DNA from: Nitrobacter hamburgensis X14 | GTDB lineage: Bacteria; Pseudomonadota; Alphaproteobacteria; Rhizobiales; Xanthobacteraceae | Direction: 5' to 3' | NCBI RefSeq assembly: GCF_000013885.1 | Contig: NC_007964.1 | Location: 3,148,001 to 3,212,000, forward strand | DNA: 64,000 bases | Part shown: piece by piece, positions 28,590 through 37,126 of the stretch | Layout: every line of letters starts with the position of its first letter | Numbering within the stretch: position 1 is the stretch's first letter | Position numbers and translations under genes: made by a program | Notes under the pieces: model-generated | Database searches by the model: none | What the model was told of the DNA's origin: nothing | What the model saw: only the letters and a program-made list of their open reading frames with translations

Positions 28590-29513
28590 ATGCTACGGAA
28601 TCGCGACGGTTTTACCGACATGGACTGGGACAAGCTGAAGGTGTTTCATGCCGCCGCCGAGGCCGGCAGCTTCACACATGCCGGCGAACAACTCGGGCTG
28701 TCGCAGTCTGCCGTATCGCGGCAGGTCGGCGCGCTGGAGCAGGAACTCTCGGTGGCGCTGTTTCATCGCCATGCGCGAGGACTGATCCTGACCGAACAGG
28801 GCGACCTGCTGTTTCGCACCACGCACGAGGTCTTCATCCAATTGCAGGCGGCGCGCGCCAAGCTCACCGACAGCCGCGAGCGGCCGAGCGGAGACCTCAG
28901 GGTGACGACGACGCCGGGCATCGGCATCAACTGGCTGATTCCCCGGCTTGGCGAATTCACCGCGCTCTACCCGGAGATACGGGTCTCGCTGATTCTCACC
29001 GACGAAGAGCTCGATCTGTCGATGCGCGAGGCCGATATCGCGATCCGCACACACAAGCCGACCCAGCCTGATCTCATTCAGCGCAAGCTGTTTGCGATGG
29101 GTTTCCACGCCTACTGTTCGACCGAATACGTCAAACACTTCGGTACCCCGCGGGCACTGGAGGAACTCGACGGACATCGTATCATCCTGCTCACCGATAC
29201 ATATGCGTCGGCCCATCTCCAGAATCGCAACTGGCTGATCGGGGCCGGTCGCAACGGCACGGGACCGCGCGAACCGTACTTCACCGTGAACAACATACTG
29301 GGCCTGTTCAGCGCCTGTAAGCAGGGCCTCGGCATCGCTGCGCTGCCGGATTATCTGGTCGGCGAGAACAACCGCCTGGTGCAGTTGTTCAGCGAATCCG
29401 ATTCGATTCAGCTCGACACCTATTTCGTGTATCCTGAAGAGCTGAAATCCGTCGCGCGTATTCAGGCCTTCCGCGATTTCGTGGTCAGCAAGGCGCAGCG
29501 CTGGCCGTCCTGA
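28590..29513 (+). CDS. LysR family transcriptional regulator
   Basis: 307 residues: N-terminal winged HTH (LKVFHAAAEAGSFTHAGEQL, GLSQSAVSRQVGALEQELSV) and a periplasmic-binding-protein-like effector domain from about residue 95 (GDLRVTTTPGIGINWLIPRL). ATG 28620 (MDWDKLKVFHAAAE) is a plausible alternative start. It is coupled to trxB (2-bp gap), a pairing seen in other rhizobia, suggesting a link to thiol redox control; the effector and targets are unknown. Confidence 0.9.
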   Translation: MLRNRDGFTDMDWDKLKVFHAAAEAGSFTHAGEQLGLSQSAVSRQVGALEQELSVALFHRHARGLILTEQGDLLFRTTHEVFIQLQAARAKLTDSRERPSGDLRVTTTPGIGINWLIPRLGEFTALYPEIRVSLILTDEELDLSMREADIAIRTHKPTQPDLIQRKLFAMGFHAYCSTEYVKHFGTPRALEELDGHRIILLTDTYASAHLQNRNWLIGAGRNGTGPREPYFTVNNILGLFSACKQGLGIAALPDYLVGENNRLVQLFSESDSIQLDTYFVYPEELKSVARIQAFRDFVVSKAQRWPS

Positions 29514-29635
29514 TCCGCACACCGCAGGTTCTTTTGCAATGCCCGGGCTCGCGACAGCGTCGTTCGAACTCCGCATGACTGACATGCGGTCTCGTTGATT
29601 GCCGCGCCCCCCGGCGAGGACCATAGTCCGCGAGA

Positions 29636-29768
29636 TGCTATAGCGTTTTCGAGCAAAGCATGTCCTCGGGCTTGACCCGAGGATGGATGCCGGTTCGCGT
29701 TAAGAAAACGCGTCAAATCAAAATCACAAAGCCCCGCTTCTGATTCCATCAGAAGCGGAAAGATTTTA
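29636..29768 (+). repeat. Type I palindromic repeat, copy C (long form)
   Basis: TATAGCGTTTTCGAGC, hairpin CCTCGGG-CTTGA-CCCGAGG, GAAAACGC, hairpin GCTTCTGAT-TCC-ATCAGAAGC, and a drifted right end AAAGATTTTA. That right end overlaps the TAA stop codon of the ParA-like gene on the minus strand. Confidence 0.85.
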
Positions 29769-30446
29769 CGCTGCGTGCTTGTGCATGGTCCCGCCCGAGG
29801 ACGCGGCGCCGCGGATCGCCTTGACGGAGCGTTCGATCGCCGCCCACAGCCGTCCGATCTCGGAGGCGGCGCGACCACGGGAATCGTATTCGCGGGCGCC
29901 TTCGCCATGTGCGAGCGCCAGCAGCAGGTCGGCACGATTGGTAATCTGACCGCTCCAAACCGGAGCGCGGAATTTCGCAAGAGCCTCGCGGGCAATGGTG
30001 ACGATCGGGCTTTCGGAGCCATCGCGCATCGCCGGCGCGCCGTTGACGACAACGGCATACGGCCTGCGTGCGGACCGGCAGATCTGGATGGTATCCTGAA
30101 CCGCATTGACATCGAAGACGCCCGGACGCGCGGGGACCACGACCATGGTTGCATTGCGGATGGCGTCATCGACGACGGCCGACAGGGTCGGAGGCGTGTC
30201 GATAAAGACCCACTCGAAGCCGTCGCGCTTCGCGGAGTTGATGATCTCGGTTACGGAACGGTTGGCTGTCCGGATCGGAGGTTCGTTGGTGCCGCGCAGC
30301 TTGTGCCAAAGCGTCAGCGATCCCTGTGGATCGGCATCCACCAGCAGACAGGGCCTCGAAGCCTTATGAACCTGCGCGGCAAGATGAGCGGCCAGGGTGC
30401 TTTTGCCTGAACCGCCTTTACGCGATGCGAAAACAATAACGTTCAT
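29766..30446 (-). CDS. ParA/MinD-like P-loop ATPase, orphan
   Basis: 226 residues from ATG 30446 (MNVIVFASRKGGSGKST). The deviant Walker A KGGSGKST with the signature Lys, the Walker A' region LLVDADPQGSLTLWHKL, and Walker B EWVFIDTPP place it in the ParA/MinD/Soj family, which positions plasmids, chromosomes or protein clusters. No parB or min partner is adjacent, so the cargo is unknown. Related rhizobial orphan ParA proteins exist. The stop codon lies inside a type I repeat end, and the C-terminal sequence (RGAASSGGTMHKHAA) looks low-complexity. Confidence 0.88.
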   Translation of the reverse strand: MNVIVFASRKGGSGKSTLAAHLAAQVHKASRPCLLVDADPQGSLTLWHKLRGTNEPPIRTANRSVTEIINSAKRDGFEWVFIDTPPTLSAVVDDAIRNATMVVVPARPGVFDVNAVQDTIQICRSARRPYAVVVNGAPAMRDGSESPIVTIAREALAKFRAPVWSGQITNRADLLLALAHGEGAREYDSRGRAASEIGRLWAAIERSVKAIRGAASSGGTMHKHAA

Positions 30447-30613
30447 ACCTTGGTCTCCAGATTGACCCGGGAGACTAAGATGAATCAGCATGCTGATTCG
30501 TTAAAGACAAATCTTACCGTCAATCACTGCCGCGCGTGGGTTTTTCATACCATACTGGCATTTGAGTCACACCGCTGTTTGATATTTGAGTCTCGCCCGC
30601 GCAAAAAGACCAA

Positions 30614-30961
30614 TTACCACGCGCGTTTCGCGGCTTTCCGCTCCATCCATTTGCGCTCGATCCAGCCGAGCATCCGCGCCATCGGCGCTTGCAGAAACGG
30701 CAGATCCTGCGCGATCAGGATAAGTCCCAGCGGCAACATCCATAGCCCCAGCACCGGTAGAAAACTGAAGATGCCGCCGACGATCAGCATGATCGCCAGC
30801 GGAATACGCACCAGCCGCGACGACGGCTTGCGCACCCAGCCGATGAATTTCGCCAATCGTGGCGGCATTTTATCCTCAAACCAGGCAAAATGCCGATCGA
30901 GCTCCGCTCGGTGATCGTTGCTCACTGTTCGCTCCGTGGCGGAAAGATGTTGATCCGTCAT
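30614..30961 (-). CDS. Conserved hypothetical membrane protein, 115 residues
   Basis: An acidic/basic N-terminal part (DHRAELDRHFAWFEDKMPPR) is followed by two closely spaced membrane segments (LVRIPLAIMLIVGGIFSFLP, LGLWMLPLGLILIAQDLPF) and a Trp/Arg-rich C-terminus (MLGWIERKWMERKAAKRAW). Function unknown. Such TM-hairpin proteins are common in rhizobia. ATG 30961 (MTDQHLSATERT) is preferred; a longer version to 30991 is possible. Confidence 0.75.
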   Translation of the reverse strand: MTDQHLSATERTVSNDHRAELDRHFAWFEDKMPPRLAKFIGWVRKPSSRLVRIPLAIMLIVGGIFSFLPVLGLWMLPLGLILIAQDLPFLQAPMARMLGWIERKWMERKAAKRAW

Positions 30962-31065
30962 CGCGTGACAACGCGGCGGGATGTCGCGCAACAGCCTGAC
31001 CGCTGAATAGCCCAGTCGCTTCAGTCGGTGTCAGCAAAAGGCGCCTTCCGCATCGGCTTTCAAAT

Positions 31066-31169
31066 TAGAGCGTTTTCGAGCGAAGTGGATACCGGTTCGC
31101 GGGAAGAAAACGCGTCAAATAAAAATCATAGAGCCCGCTTCTGATTCCATCAGAAGCGAAAAGGCTCTA
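31066..31169 (+). repeat. Type I palindromic repeat, copy D (short form)
   Basis: TAGAGCGTTTTCGAGCG, then GTGGATACCGGTTCGCGG, AGAAAACGC, hairpin GCTTCTGAT-TCC-ATCAGAAGC, AAAAGGCTCTA. Read on the minus strand its right end TAG is the stop codon of the 51-residue gene at 31167-31322. Confidence 0.9.
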
Positions 31170-31322
31170 GAAGCCGAACACCCAGACGACGCACACCACT
31201 GCCAGCGTCAAGAGCGCGCTCAGCATCCAGCCGATGGCGTAGTTTGTTTCCTCAGGCACGATCCCGCGCATGTCCTCGACAGGCACGCCGTGGCTGGAAC
31301 GCCAAAGGCGCAAATCGGTCAT
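31167..31322 (-). CDS. 51-residue single-pass membrane protein
   Basis: Begins MTDLRLWRSSHGVPVEDMRG, then a membrane segment (YAIGWMLSALLTLAVVCVVW) and ends VFGF. It is preceded by a strong ribosome site (GGGAGG, 5 nt before ATG 31322), which supports it as a real gene. The stop codon TAG is the terminal triplet of a type I repeat, so the C-terminus ends exactly where the repeat begins. The next upstream gene on the other strand is the RNase P RNA. Function unknown. Confidence 0.7.
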   Translation of the reverse strand: MTDLRLWRSSHGVPVEDMRGIVPEETNYAIGWMLSALLTLAVVCVVWVFGF

Positions 31323-31466
31323 TGCAACCTCCCTTGCGGACATTACCGCAGGGATTCAATGGAGAACGGGCTGCGCGGGTTCCACTGGGCGGCAAATCTT
31401 CGAAATCGCCGGGGTCTGCTCCGCCTGGCTTGACGCCGCCGCTTGCACCCGTCATGCGTATCGCGT

Positions 31467-31880
31467 CAGTCGGCCGGACGGCCGCTCCCGCTGCGGCCGA
31501 AAGGCTGCGGGAGAGGAAAGTCCGGGCTCCATCGACATACGGTGCCGGATAACGTCCGGCGGGGGCGACCCCAGGGACAGTGCCACAGAGAACGAACCGC
31601 CTCCTCCCCGGAGCAGGTAAGGGTGAAAAGGTGCGGTAAGAGCGCACCGCGTCTCCGGCAACGGAGACGGCATGGCAAACCACACCGGGAGCAAAACCGA
31701 ATAGGGGCGGCATCGCGAGAGGTTCGCCTTCGGCGATAACATCGCAGGGCCATGTCGGGCCCGCTGTCCGGGTAGGTTGCATGAGGCAACGTGCAAACGT
31801 TGCCCCAGAGGAATGGCCGTCACGTATCGCGTGCGCAAGCGCGCGGTGCCCTACAGAACCCGGCTTACAGGCCGGCTGAT
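31467..31880 (+). ncRNA. rnpB: RNase P RNA (bacterial class A)
   Basis: Catalytic RNA that matures tRNA 5' ends. Recognised by the universal core GAGAGGAAAGTCCGGGCTCC near 31510 and the 3' core ACAGAACCCGGCTTACAGGC near 31853. The 5' end AGTCGGCC and the 3' end GGCCGGCT pair to form P1. Length about 414 nt, normal for alphaproteobacteria. It is followed within 15 bp by a partial type I repeat. Confidence 0.95.
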
Positions 31881-31889
31881 ATGTTCGCG

Positions 31890-31950
31890 CAGCGTTTTCG
31901 AACGAAGAGGGATGAACTTTCCGGTTCGCATAAGGAAAACGCGTTTCACT
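31890..31950 (+). repeat. Type I palindromic repeat, copy E (left part only)
   Basis: AGCGTTTTCGAACGAAGAGG, CCGGTTCGCATAAGG, AAAACGCGT: the left arm and enclosing stem are recognisable, but the second hairpin and right end are missing. It sits just after rnpB. Confidence 0.6.
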
Positions 31951-32049
31951 GTGAATGAGGGGTTCGGCGTACCCACGCCGGACCCCTCGCCATTTCGGAA
32001 AACCCGCAGCAGACGTCTTGCCGATATCAAGCATACCCGCTTGCGGGCC

Positions 32050-33255
32050 TTACTCGTCGTAATCCGCCTCGCTGGCACCGTGACTGTGCGAATGGCTCTT
32101 GCTGCCGCCCAGCGATCCCGTCACCGCAGGCTCGCGACCGGCATACGAGCCGCGCGCGGCGCGCGCCGCGATTTCCTCGCCCGATACCGCCGCCGGCTTG
32201 CAGACCACGCGGCGGCTCGCGCGGCGCATCAGATCGACGTGGATGTGATTATAATGATGGACGTTGGAGCCGGGCGCCAGCACCGTGGTGAAGCGCTGAC
32301 AGGCCGACGCTTCCACGTCGCGCAGGAAACCCTGCTCTTCCGGCAGCCCCTTCCATCCGTGCTGCACGGAAACGTATCGTCCATCCGCCAGCGTAAACCC
32401 GGCGATATCGAGCGCGTTGCCAAAGGCGTGCTCGGAGATGTGCGCGTGCGGGTTGCCGTTCATGCCGCGGCAGGAATAGGCCGAGATCTGCTTGATCTCG
32501 GCGACGCGCGCGCCGAACCAGCGCATCGCCGCCGGCTGCACCGCATCCGCGAGCCAGCGATCAAGCGCCGAGACGATCGGGCAGGCAAGCGTGGCGGCTG
32601 GCTTCACAGCGACAGCCCCGACCGCGTTTGTGATCGTCCCGCGCGCCGGTCCGAGCCGCGGCAACGGCGAATTTTGTTGTGACGAGCCAACGCCTGGCGT
32701 TGCGGGATATGCCGTCGATCGCTCGCCGCCATAGGGACGGGATTGCGAACCGGGATGCGGTTGCGCGTAAGGATCATCCGACGGATAGGACGACACGCGA
32801 GCCGCATCCGGCGTTCCGTCCGGCGGCAACTCGATCCGGTCTTCAACAGGGTGCACGCCGGGCGCGTTCAGCGAGACTGGGCCGCTCGGCCCACTGCCAT
32901 AGGCGGACTGGCGAGCGGCTGCCGGATACGACGGCTGCGCGACCGGCCAGCGCGGCTGATTGCGGCCGACCGACGCGGGCGGCCTGAGATCCTCATTGGC
33001 AAAGCCGTAAACCGGACTTTCACCGAACGCCGAAACCTTCAGAGGAAATTCGGCGCCGCAAACGCCGGGGCCACTGATCGGGCGGATGCGAACGAGCTCG
33101 GCGCTTTCCTTGACCTCGCCGGATTTCAGACATGCGGCTTCGGCCTCGGCCCGCCACGGTTCGCGCTCCGCGGTCTGAAAGAAACCGCGTCCGCAACCGG
33201 CCAGCGACACAAGGACGACGGAGCCGACGAGATACAAGGCAACTCTGCGCGTCAT
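32050..33255 (-). CDS. Extensin-like C-terminal domain lipoprotein
   Basis: 401 residues. An N-terminal lipoprotein signal (ALYLVGSVVLVSLAGC, Cys in the lipobox) is followed by a Pro/Ser-rich linker (about 90-235) and the extensin-like C-terminal domain (about 225-365). The latter carries His-containing motifs SEHAFGNALDIAGF and HYNHIHVDL, similar to LAS-family D,D-peptidases, so it may trim peptidoglycan. Conserved Cys residues suggest a disulfide. The tail is Ser/His-rich (GSKSHSHSHGASEADYDE). Rhizobial relatives are annotated as extensin family. It is upstream of the RNase P RNA, pointing towards it. Confidence 0.85.
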   Translation of the reverse strand: MTRRVALYLVGSVVLVSLAGCGRGFFQTAEREPWRAEAEAACLKSGEVKESAELVRIRPISGPGVCGAEFPLKVSAFGESPVYGFANEDLRPPASVGRNQPRWPVAQPSYPAAARQSAYGSGPSGPVSLNAPGVHPVEDRIELPPDGTPDAARVSSYPSDDPYAQPHPGSQSRPYGGERSTAYPATPGVGSSQQNSPLPRLGPARGTITNAVGAVAVKPAATLACPIVSALDRWLADAVQPAAMRWFGARVAEIKQISAYSCRGMNGNPHAHISEHAFGNALDIAGFTLADGRYVSVQHGWKGLPEEQGFLRDVEASACQRFTTVLAPGSNVHHYNHIHVDLMRRASRRVVCKPAAVSGEEIAARAARGSYAGREPAVTGSLGGSKSHSHSHGASEADYDE

Positions 33256-33434
33256 CCGCGCACGTTCAACGAATTTATTTAAGGCTTCTTCAACGCGTTG
33301 TTTTCAGTCTTTTTTAACCACGTCGTTGCGATGCACAATGGAAGATGGGCAGCACAGTTAACTTTGTTCCGCCGGGAACGGTTGCCAGCTTTCCGCGTTA
33401 CGACGGACCAACGGCGTGATCAGGGAGTCGTCAC

Positions 33435-33518
33435 ATGACTTTCACCGGCCGCATGAGCGTTGTAACCGCCTATGTCGCGCTCGCCTTCGTCTGCGCGATC
33501 GTGCTGGGCGTTTTCTAG
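33435..33518 (+). CDS. 27-residue membrane peptide ORF ending in a repeat
   Basis: MTFTGRMSVVTAYVALAFVC then AIVLGVF: basic N-terminus plus one membrane segment. AGGGAG lies 8 nt upstream of ATG 33435. The stop TAG is the end triplet of an inverted type I repeat. Small membrane ORFs of this type are common in rhizobia but short enough to arise by chance, so the confidence is moderate. Confidence 0.45.
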   Translation: MTFTGRMSVVTAYVALAFVCAIVLGVF

Positions 33519-33644
33519 AGTCTTTCCGCTTCCGATAGAATCAGAAGCGAGGCTCTATGATTTTGATTTGACGCGTTTTCTTCAAGCGAAACGGTATCCA
33601 TCCTCGGGTCAAGCCCAAGGACATGCTTCGCTCGAAAACGCTCT
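33516..33644 (-). repeat. Type I palindromic repeat, copy F (long form, inverted)
   Basis: Minus-strand orientation: AGAGCGTTTTCGAGCG, hairpin with arms CCTTGGG/CCCGAGG, GAAAACGC, hairpin GCTTCTGAT-TCT-ATCGGAAGC, and right end AAAGACTCTA. Its right end supplies the stop codon of the 27-residue ORF. Confidence 0.85.
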
Positions 33645-33791
33645 GGCGGCCCGCCCGCACGACTGTGGTTCTGCTCCCGCATTCACCGCGTCGGGCGAGC
33701 ACGGACCCAACCGCTGCAGCAGCCGCGTGCGCTGGCATCCATTGCCCGCTGCCTGTAGACTCGGTCATCGGACAATTGCGCCGGGGAGCCA

Positions 33792-35348
33792 ATGCGGCCG
33801 GAGTTCAATCTCAAAACCATCCTGCTCGGCATCGGGGTCCTTGCGGTCTCGTTCCTTGTCAGTCTCAAGGCTATGGACTGGGTATCGCCGCGTGGAATCG
33901 ACAAGCCCGTGCTTGCGACATTGCCGCCGCTGGCGCCCGTCAACCGCAGTTCGAGCATCGTCGCGCCGATCACCATTCCGATCGCCGTCATTCGCGTCGC
34001 CGCCGACCGCGCCGCTCCGCACACCTTCGCCGGCAAGGCCGATAATCCGGCGGCGCAGATTCTCCAGAACGCGGACATCGGATGGACCGCGTCGCGCGGC
34101 GCGATCAGCGCCACGGGCGCCAACGATGTGCTGTCGCTGTCGACGCCGCTGACCGGTACCCTCAAGGTCACGGGATCGCTGTCAGCCAACGCCCAGGGCG
34201 CGGTCGGCAACGCGCTTGCAAGCGTGCTCGGCGGCAACGTCGCCAAACAGATCGGCCGCGTGAACATCAAGAACCTGAATGCCAATGCCGAGATCAAGGG
34301 CGACGTCGTGATGACGGCGCGGCCGACGCTGACCGAGAGCTGGCGCATCGACCCCAACATGACCGCGCAGGTCAATCTCGGTGATACCAACCTCTCGGTT
34401 GCCGGCGCCCGTGTCAACGTCCCCTCGCAGGTCAAGCCCGTCATCGACAGGGCGGTCAACGAACAGCTCGCGAGCCTGCAACAGCGCATCCGCAACGATC
34501 CCGCGCTGGAGCGCAGCGCGCGGCTGCAATGGGCGCGGATGTGCCGCTCGATCCCGTTAAAGGGCGCAGCCGGGTTGCAGAACCTGTATCTCGAGCTGAA
34601 GCCGGTGCGCGCCGTCGCGGCTCAACCACGCATCGATGCCAGCAACGTCACGCTGACGCTCGGCCTCGAGGCCGAAACGCGGATCACCACCGCGGCAACC
34701 AAGCCGGACTGTCCGTTCCCCACGACGCTCGCCATCGTGCCGGCCACGCCGGGCCGACTGAACATCGGCGTTCCGATCGACGTGCCCTTCACCGACATCA
34801 ACAGGATCATCGAGGCGCAGTTCGCCGGCAAGACGTTTCCCGAGGATGGCAGCGGCCCGGTCGACGTCACTGTCAAGCAGGCCAGCGTCGCGGCTGCGGG
34901 CGACCGGCTTCTGATCTCGCTGCTGGTTCATGCGAAGGAAAAGAAAAGCTGGTTCGGTTTCGGCGGCGAGGCCACCGTCCACATCTGGGGCAAACCCGTG
35001 CTCGACCAAGCCAAGCAGACCCTGCACTTGTCCGATATCCAGCTCGCGGTCGAATCCGAAGCCGCGTTCGGACTGCTCGGCACCGCCGCGCGCGCCGCGA
35101 TGCCCTATCTGCAACAGGCCTTGGCGGAGAAGGCAACCGTCGACCTCAAGCCGTTCGCATCGAACGCGCGCGAGAAGATCGCCGCGGCCATCGCGGATTT
35201 TCAGAAGAACGAGGACGGGGTCCGGGTCAAGGCCGAGATCACCAGCCTGAAGCTCGCCGATATCGCGTTCGATTCCAGAACGCTGCGCGTCATCGCGGAA
35301 GCGGCGGGCGCCGTGAACGTCGAGATCAAGACACTGCCAGCGCTGTAA
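33792..35348 (+). CDS. DUF4403 family protein
   Basis: 518 residues. One N-terminal membrane anchor (about 8-28: LKTILLGIGVLAVSFLVSL) is followed by a large extracytoplasmic beta-rich region matching the DUF4403 pattern (PSQVKPVIDRAVNEQLASLQ, ARLQWARMCRSIPLKG, LNIGVPIDVPFTDINRIIEA). DUF4403 proteins are found in the envelope of Gram-negative bacteria, perhaps as lipid-binding repeats; the function is not established. It starts at ATG 33792 and no operon partner is apparent. Confidence 0.82.
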   Translation: MRPEFNLKTILLGIGVLAVSFLVSLKAMDWVSPRGIDKPVLATLPPLAPVNRSSSIVAPITIPIAVIRVAADRAAPHTFAGKADNPAAQILQNADIGWTASRGAISATGANDVLSLSTPLTGTLKVTGSLSANAQGAVGNALASVLGGNVAKQIGRVNIKNLNANAEIKGDVVMTARPTLTESWRIDPNMTAQVNLGDTNLSVAGARVNVPSQVKPVIDRAVNEQLASLQQRIRNDPALERSARLQWARMCRSIPLKGAAGLQNLYLELKPVRAVAAQPRIDASNVTLTLGLEAETRITTAATKPDCPFPTTLAIVPATPGRLNIGVPIDVPFTDINRIIEAQFAGKTFPEDGSGPVDVTVKQASVAAAGDRLLISLLVHAKEKKSWFGFGGEATVHIWGKPVLDQAKQTLHLSDIQLAVESEAAFGLLGTAARAAMPYLQQALAEKATVDLKPFASNAREKIAAAIADFQKNEDGVRVKAEITSLKLADIAFDSRTLRVIAEAAGAVNVEIKTLPAL

Positions 35349-35394
35349 TCGCCCGGATGAATTGACTTCTAGACGTGGGTGCCCGGCATGAGGC

Positions 35395-35432
35395 CGGGCA
35401 TGACGATTCAATCAAACCTCACCCTGCTTTAA
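35395..35432 (+). repeat. Short dispersed repeat (type III), copy 2
   Basis: CGGGCATGACGATTC then ATCAAACCTCACCCTGCT and TTAA, matching 14899-14936. Its right end overlaps the TAA stop codon of the dodecin gene (35429-35431, minus strand). Confidence 0.6.
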
Positions 35433-35641
35433 TCCTCAAATTTGAATGAGACCTTGAGCTTGGCCCGATAGGCCTCGACCTTGCCCTCGTCGTCCAACTG
35501 CATGTCAAGCTTGACAACTTCGGCGACGCGAAGATCCCGGAGCGATTGCCCTGCCCGCTCGACCGCGGTCGTGGCCGCCTTCTCCCAGGATTCTTTGCTG
35601 GTGCCAATCAGTTCGATGACCTTGTAGACACTGTCAGCCAT
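35429..35641 (-). CDS. Dodecin family flavin-binding protein
   Basis: 70-residue dodecin. These assemble into hollow dodecamers storing or buffering FMN/riboflavin or, in some families, CoA. The family pattern is clear: MADSVYKVIELIGTSKESWE, KAATTAVERAGQSLRDLRVA, EVVKLDMQLDDEGKVEAYRA, KLKVSFKFE. ATG 35641 has GGAGG 6 nt upstream. A longer frame upstream was rejected because it has no ribosome site. The stop codon lies in a type III repeat. Confidence 0.92.
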   Translation of the reverse strand: MADSVYKVIELIGTSKESWEKAATTAVERAGQSLRDLRVAEVVKLDMQLDDEGKVEAYRAKLKVSFKFED

Positions 35642-35737
35642 GTTGTCCTCCGTTCGATGACAGGACGCAGGTGGTCCTGCCGACTGTAAGCTAACAACGA
35701 AGCATGAAGCCGCCTGCCGTATACCGCCACACAAAAC

Positions 35738-35765
35738 GCGCCCGGCCAAAAACCGGGCGCGCCGT
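35738..35765 (-). terminator. Intrinsic terminator downstream of the PRC-barrel gene
   Basis: On the minus strand GCGCCCGG-tttttgg-CCGGGCGC followed by GTTTTGTG, 26 bp after the PRC-barrel stop codon and before the dodecin gene. Confidence 0.6.
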
Positions 35766-35785
35766 TGTTAAACCGTTCCGCCAGC

Positions 35786-36310
35786 TCAGGTCGAATACTT
35801 GAACTCGGGCATCGCCTTCAGCTGTTCCTTGCTCGCGTTGAAGACAGCGTGATCCGGATACCACGGATTGGTCTTCGTGTTCGTCGCTGCAGGCGCGGAT
35901 GTCGCCGCGCCTGTGGTGGTCTCCGAACGCATACCGTTGCCCGCCGGCGCCGTCGTCGAGGCCGATGTCGACGGCACAGGCGTGTCCAAGAACTTGATCT
36001 TGTCGAAGGACACCGCAACCAGACGCTCACCGACACCGAGGAATCCGCCGACGCCAATCACCGCCGCGTTGATCTTTCCGCTCTTGTCCAGCAGCAAATC
36101 GCTGATCGAACCGAGCTTCTCGTTGGCGTCGTTATAGACGTTCAGGCCTATCATTTTCGACGAGCGCCAGTCGCCATGATAGCCGGACTCAGACGATGTG
36201 GCGGCCGGAGCACTCATGGTGTTCGTCGTGGTGGTTGACGTTTGCGCGACCGCCGCCGTGGCCAGCAATGCGGAACCGATCAATGCGACGGTCATATGTT
36301 TGGCAATCAT
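35786..36310 (-). CDS. Secreted PRC-barrel domain protein
   Basis: 174 residues from ATG 36310, preceded by a strong ribosome site (AAGGAGG). Signal peptide about 1-22 (TVALIGSALLATAAVAQ), a Thr/Ser/Ala-rich stretch, then a PRC-barrel domain at about 50-105 (WRSSKMIGLNVYNDANEKLG, SISDLLLDKSGKINAAVIGV, GGFLGVGERLVAVSFDKIKF). The C-terminal 60 residues are low-complexity, ending FNASKEQLKAMPEFKYST. PRC barrels bind RNA, or reaction-centre H subunits in phototrophs; secreted rhizobial versions have no known role. Confidence 0.83.
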   Translation of the reverse strand: MIAKHMTVALIGSALLATAAVAQTSTTTTNTMSAPAATSSESGYHGDWRSSKMIGLNVYNDANEKLGSISDLLLDKSGKINAAVIGVGGFLGVGERLVAVSFDKIKFLDTPVPSTSASTTAPAGNGMRSETTTGAATSAPAATNTKTNPWYPDHAVFNASKEQLKAMPEFKYST

Positions 36311-36681
36311 CAGTGCACCTCCTTCGGGTTGAAATGAGTAGCAAGAACACACGACTCCGACAGTCGTTCCCGGAAACATTCCGGATTGTTCGGGTTTCCT
36401 GAGGGAACGGAACGGCGCGACGGGATTTGCGGCAAGCGCTGCGCGCAAGTGAAAGCCATACAACGTGGCGAACGAACGACTTACGCAAGCTTGAGAGCTG
36501 ATCGCGGGATTGACTCACGCCGAACTCCCGCTCGCGCGGCAGCACGACCAATCATCACGCGAGTAATACGTCGATGAAGCAATCAGGCAGAAAGCATCAA
36601 CGCGCCGGCACCACCGCCGTTCCTGCGGAGATGCTGCAAGAGCACACAACGGGATGGTGCGACCGCCAGGATGGACCGCCC
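36311..36681. other. Intergenic region
   Basis: 371 bp between the PRC-barrel gene start and the 3' end of the zinc-ribbon gene. I see no coding region, tRNA or repeat in it. The promoter of the PRC-barrel gene should lie in the first 150 bp. Confidence 0.4.
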
Positions 36682-36882
36682 TCAGGCCGCGATCGCGCCC
36701 GGCTTGCCGGCGGCCTCGCTGAAGAACGCGACCGCTTCGAACTGGTAGCCGCAGTGGGCGCACTGCCAGAGATACCAGGTTCGGCGCGGCTCGTCCTCGA
36801 ACCAGACGGGCGTGGCAATCGGCTTGCCACATTGCGCGCAGGGATTTTGATGAGGCAAATAATCAGATACGACAGCGACCAT
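36682..36882 (-). CDS. Small zinc-ribbon-like protein, 66 residues
   Basis: Two CxxC pairs, CAQC (15-18) and CAHC (41-44), flank an aromatic segment (TPVWFEDEPRRTWYLWQ), the layout of a zinc ribbon. It is likely cytoplasmic. ATG 36882 has GGGAGAA upstream. Function unknown; no partner gene is adjacent. It is divergent from the transglycosylase gene at 37127. Confidence 0.7.
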   Translation of the reverse strand: MVAVVSDYLPHQNPCAQCGKPIATPVWFEDEPRRTWYLWQCAHCGYQFEAVAFFSEAAGKPGAIAA

Positions 36883-37126
36883 GATGCTTCTCCCATCTGC
36901 TTCTGCTTCTGCTGTTCGCGGATTCGTGCGCGGTGACGCCGCCAGCGGCCGACGCCCACAGCGGCACGCGCTCGCTTAACGACCGGACGCCACCTGAGTT
37001 CCTTTTTTTCTTTTTTCGGCCGAGACGATGAAATCGCGTGAGCCCATGCGTTGACTTCGCCGGCTTTGCCACAGGAAAGTCGCGATTGAGGCGATAGGCA
37101 TTAGACTGATCGGTGAAAGGCCATTC

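Noticed and set aside
29514..29635. Possible promoter or small gene between LysR and the repeat
   Set aside because: No conserved motif or frame; only a GCATGACTGACATGC-type short palindrome, too weak to call.
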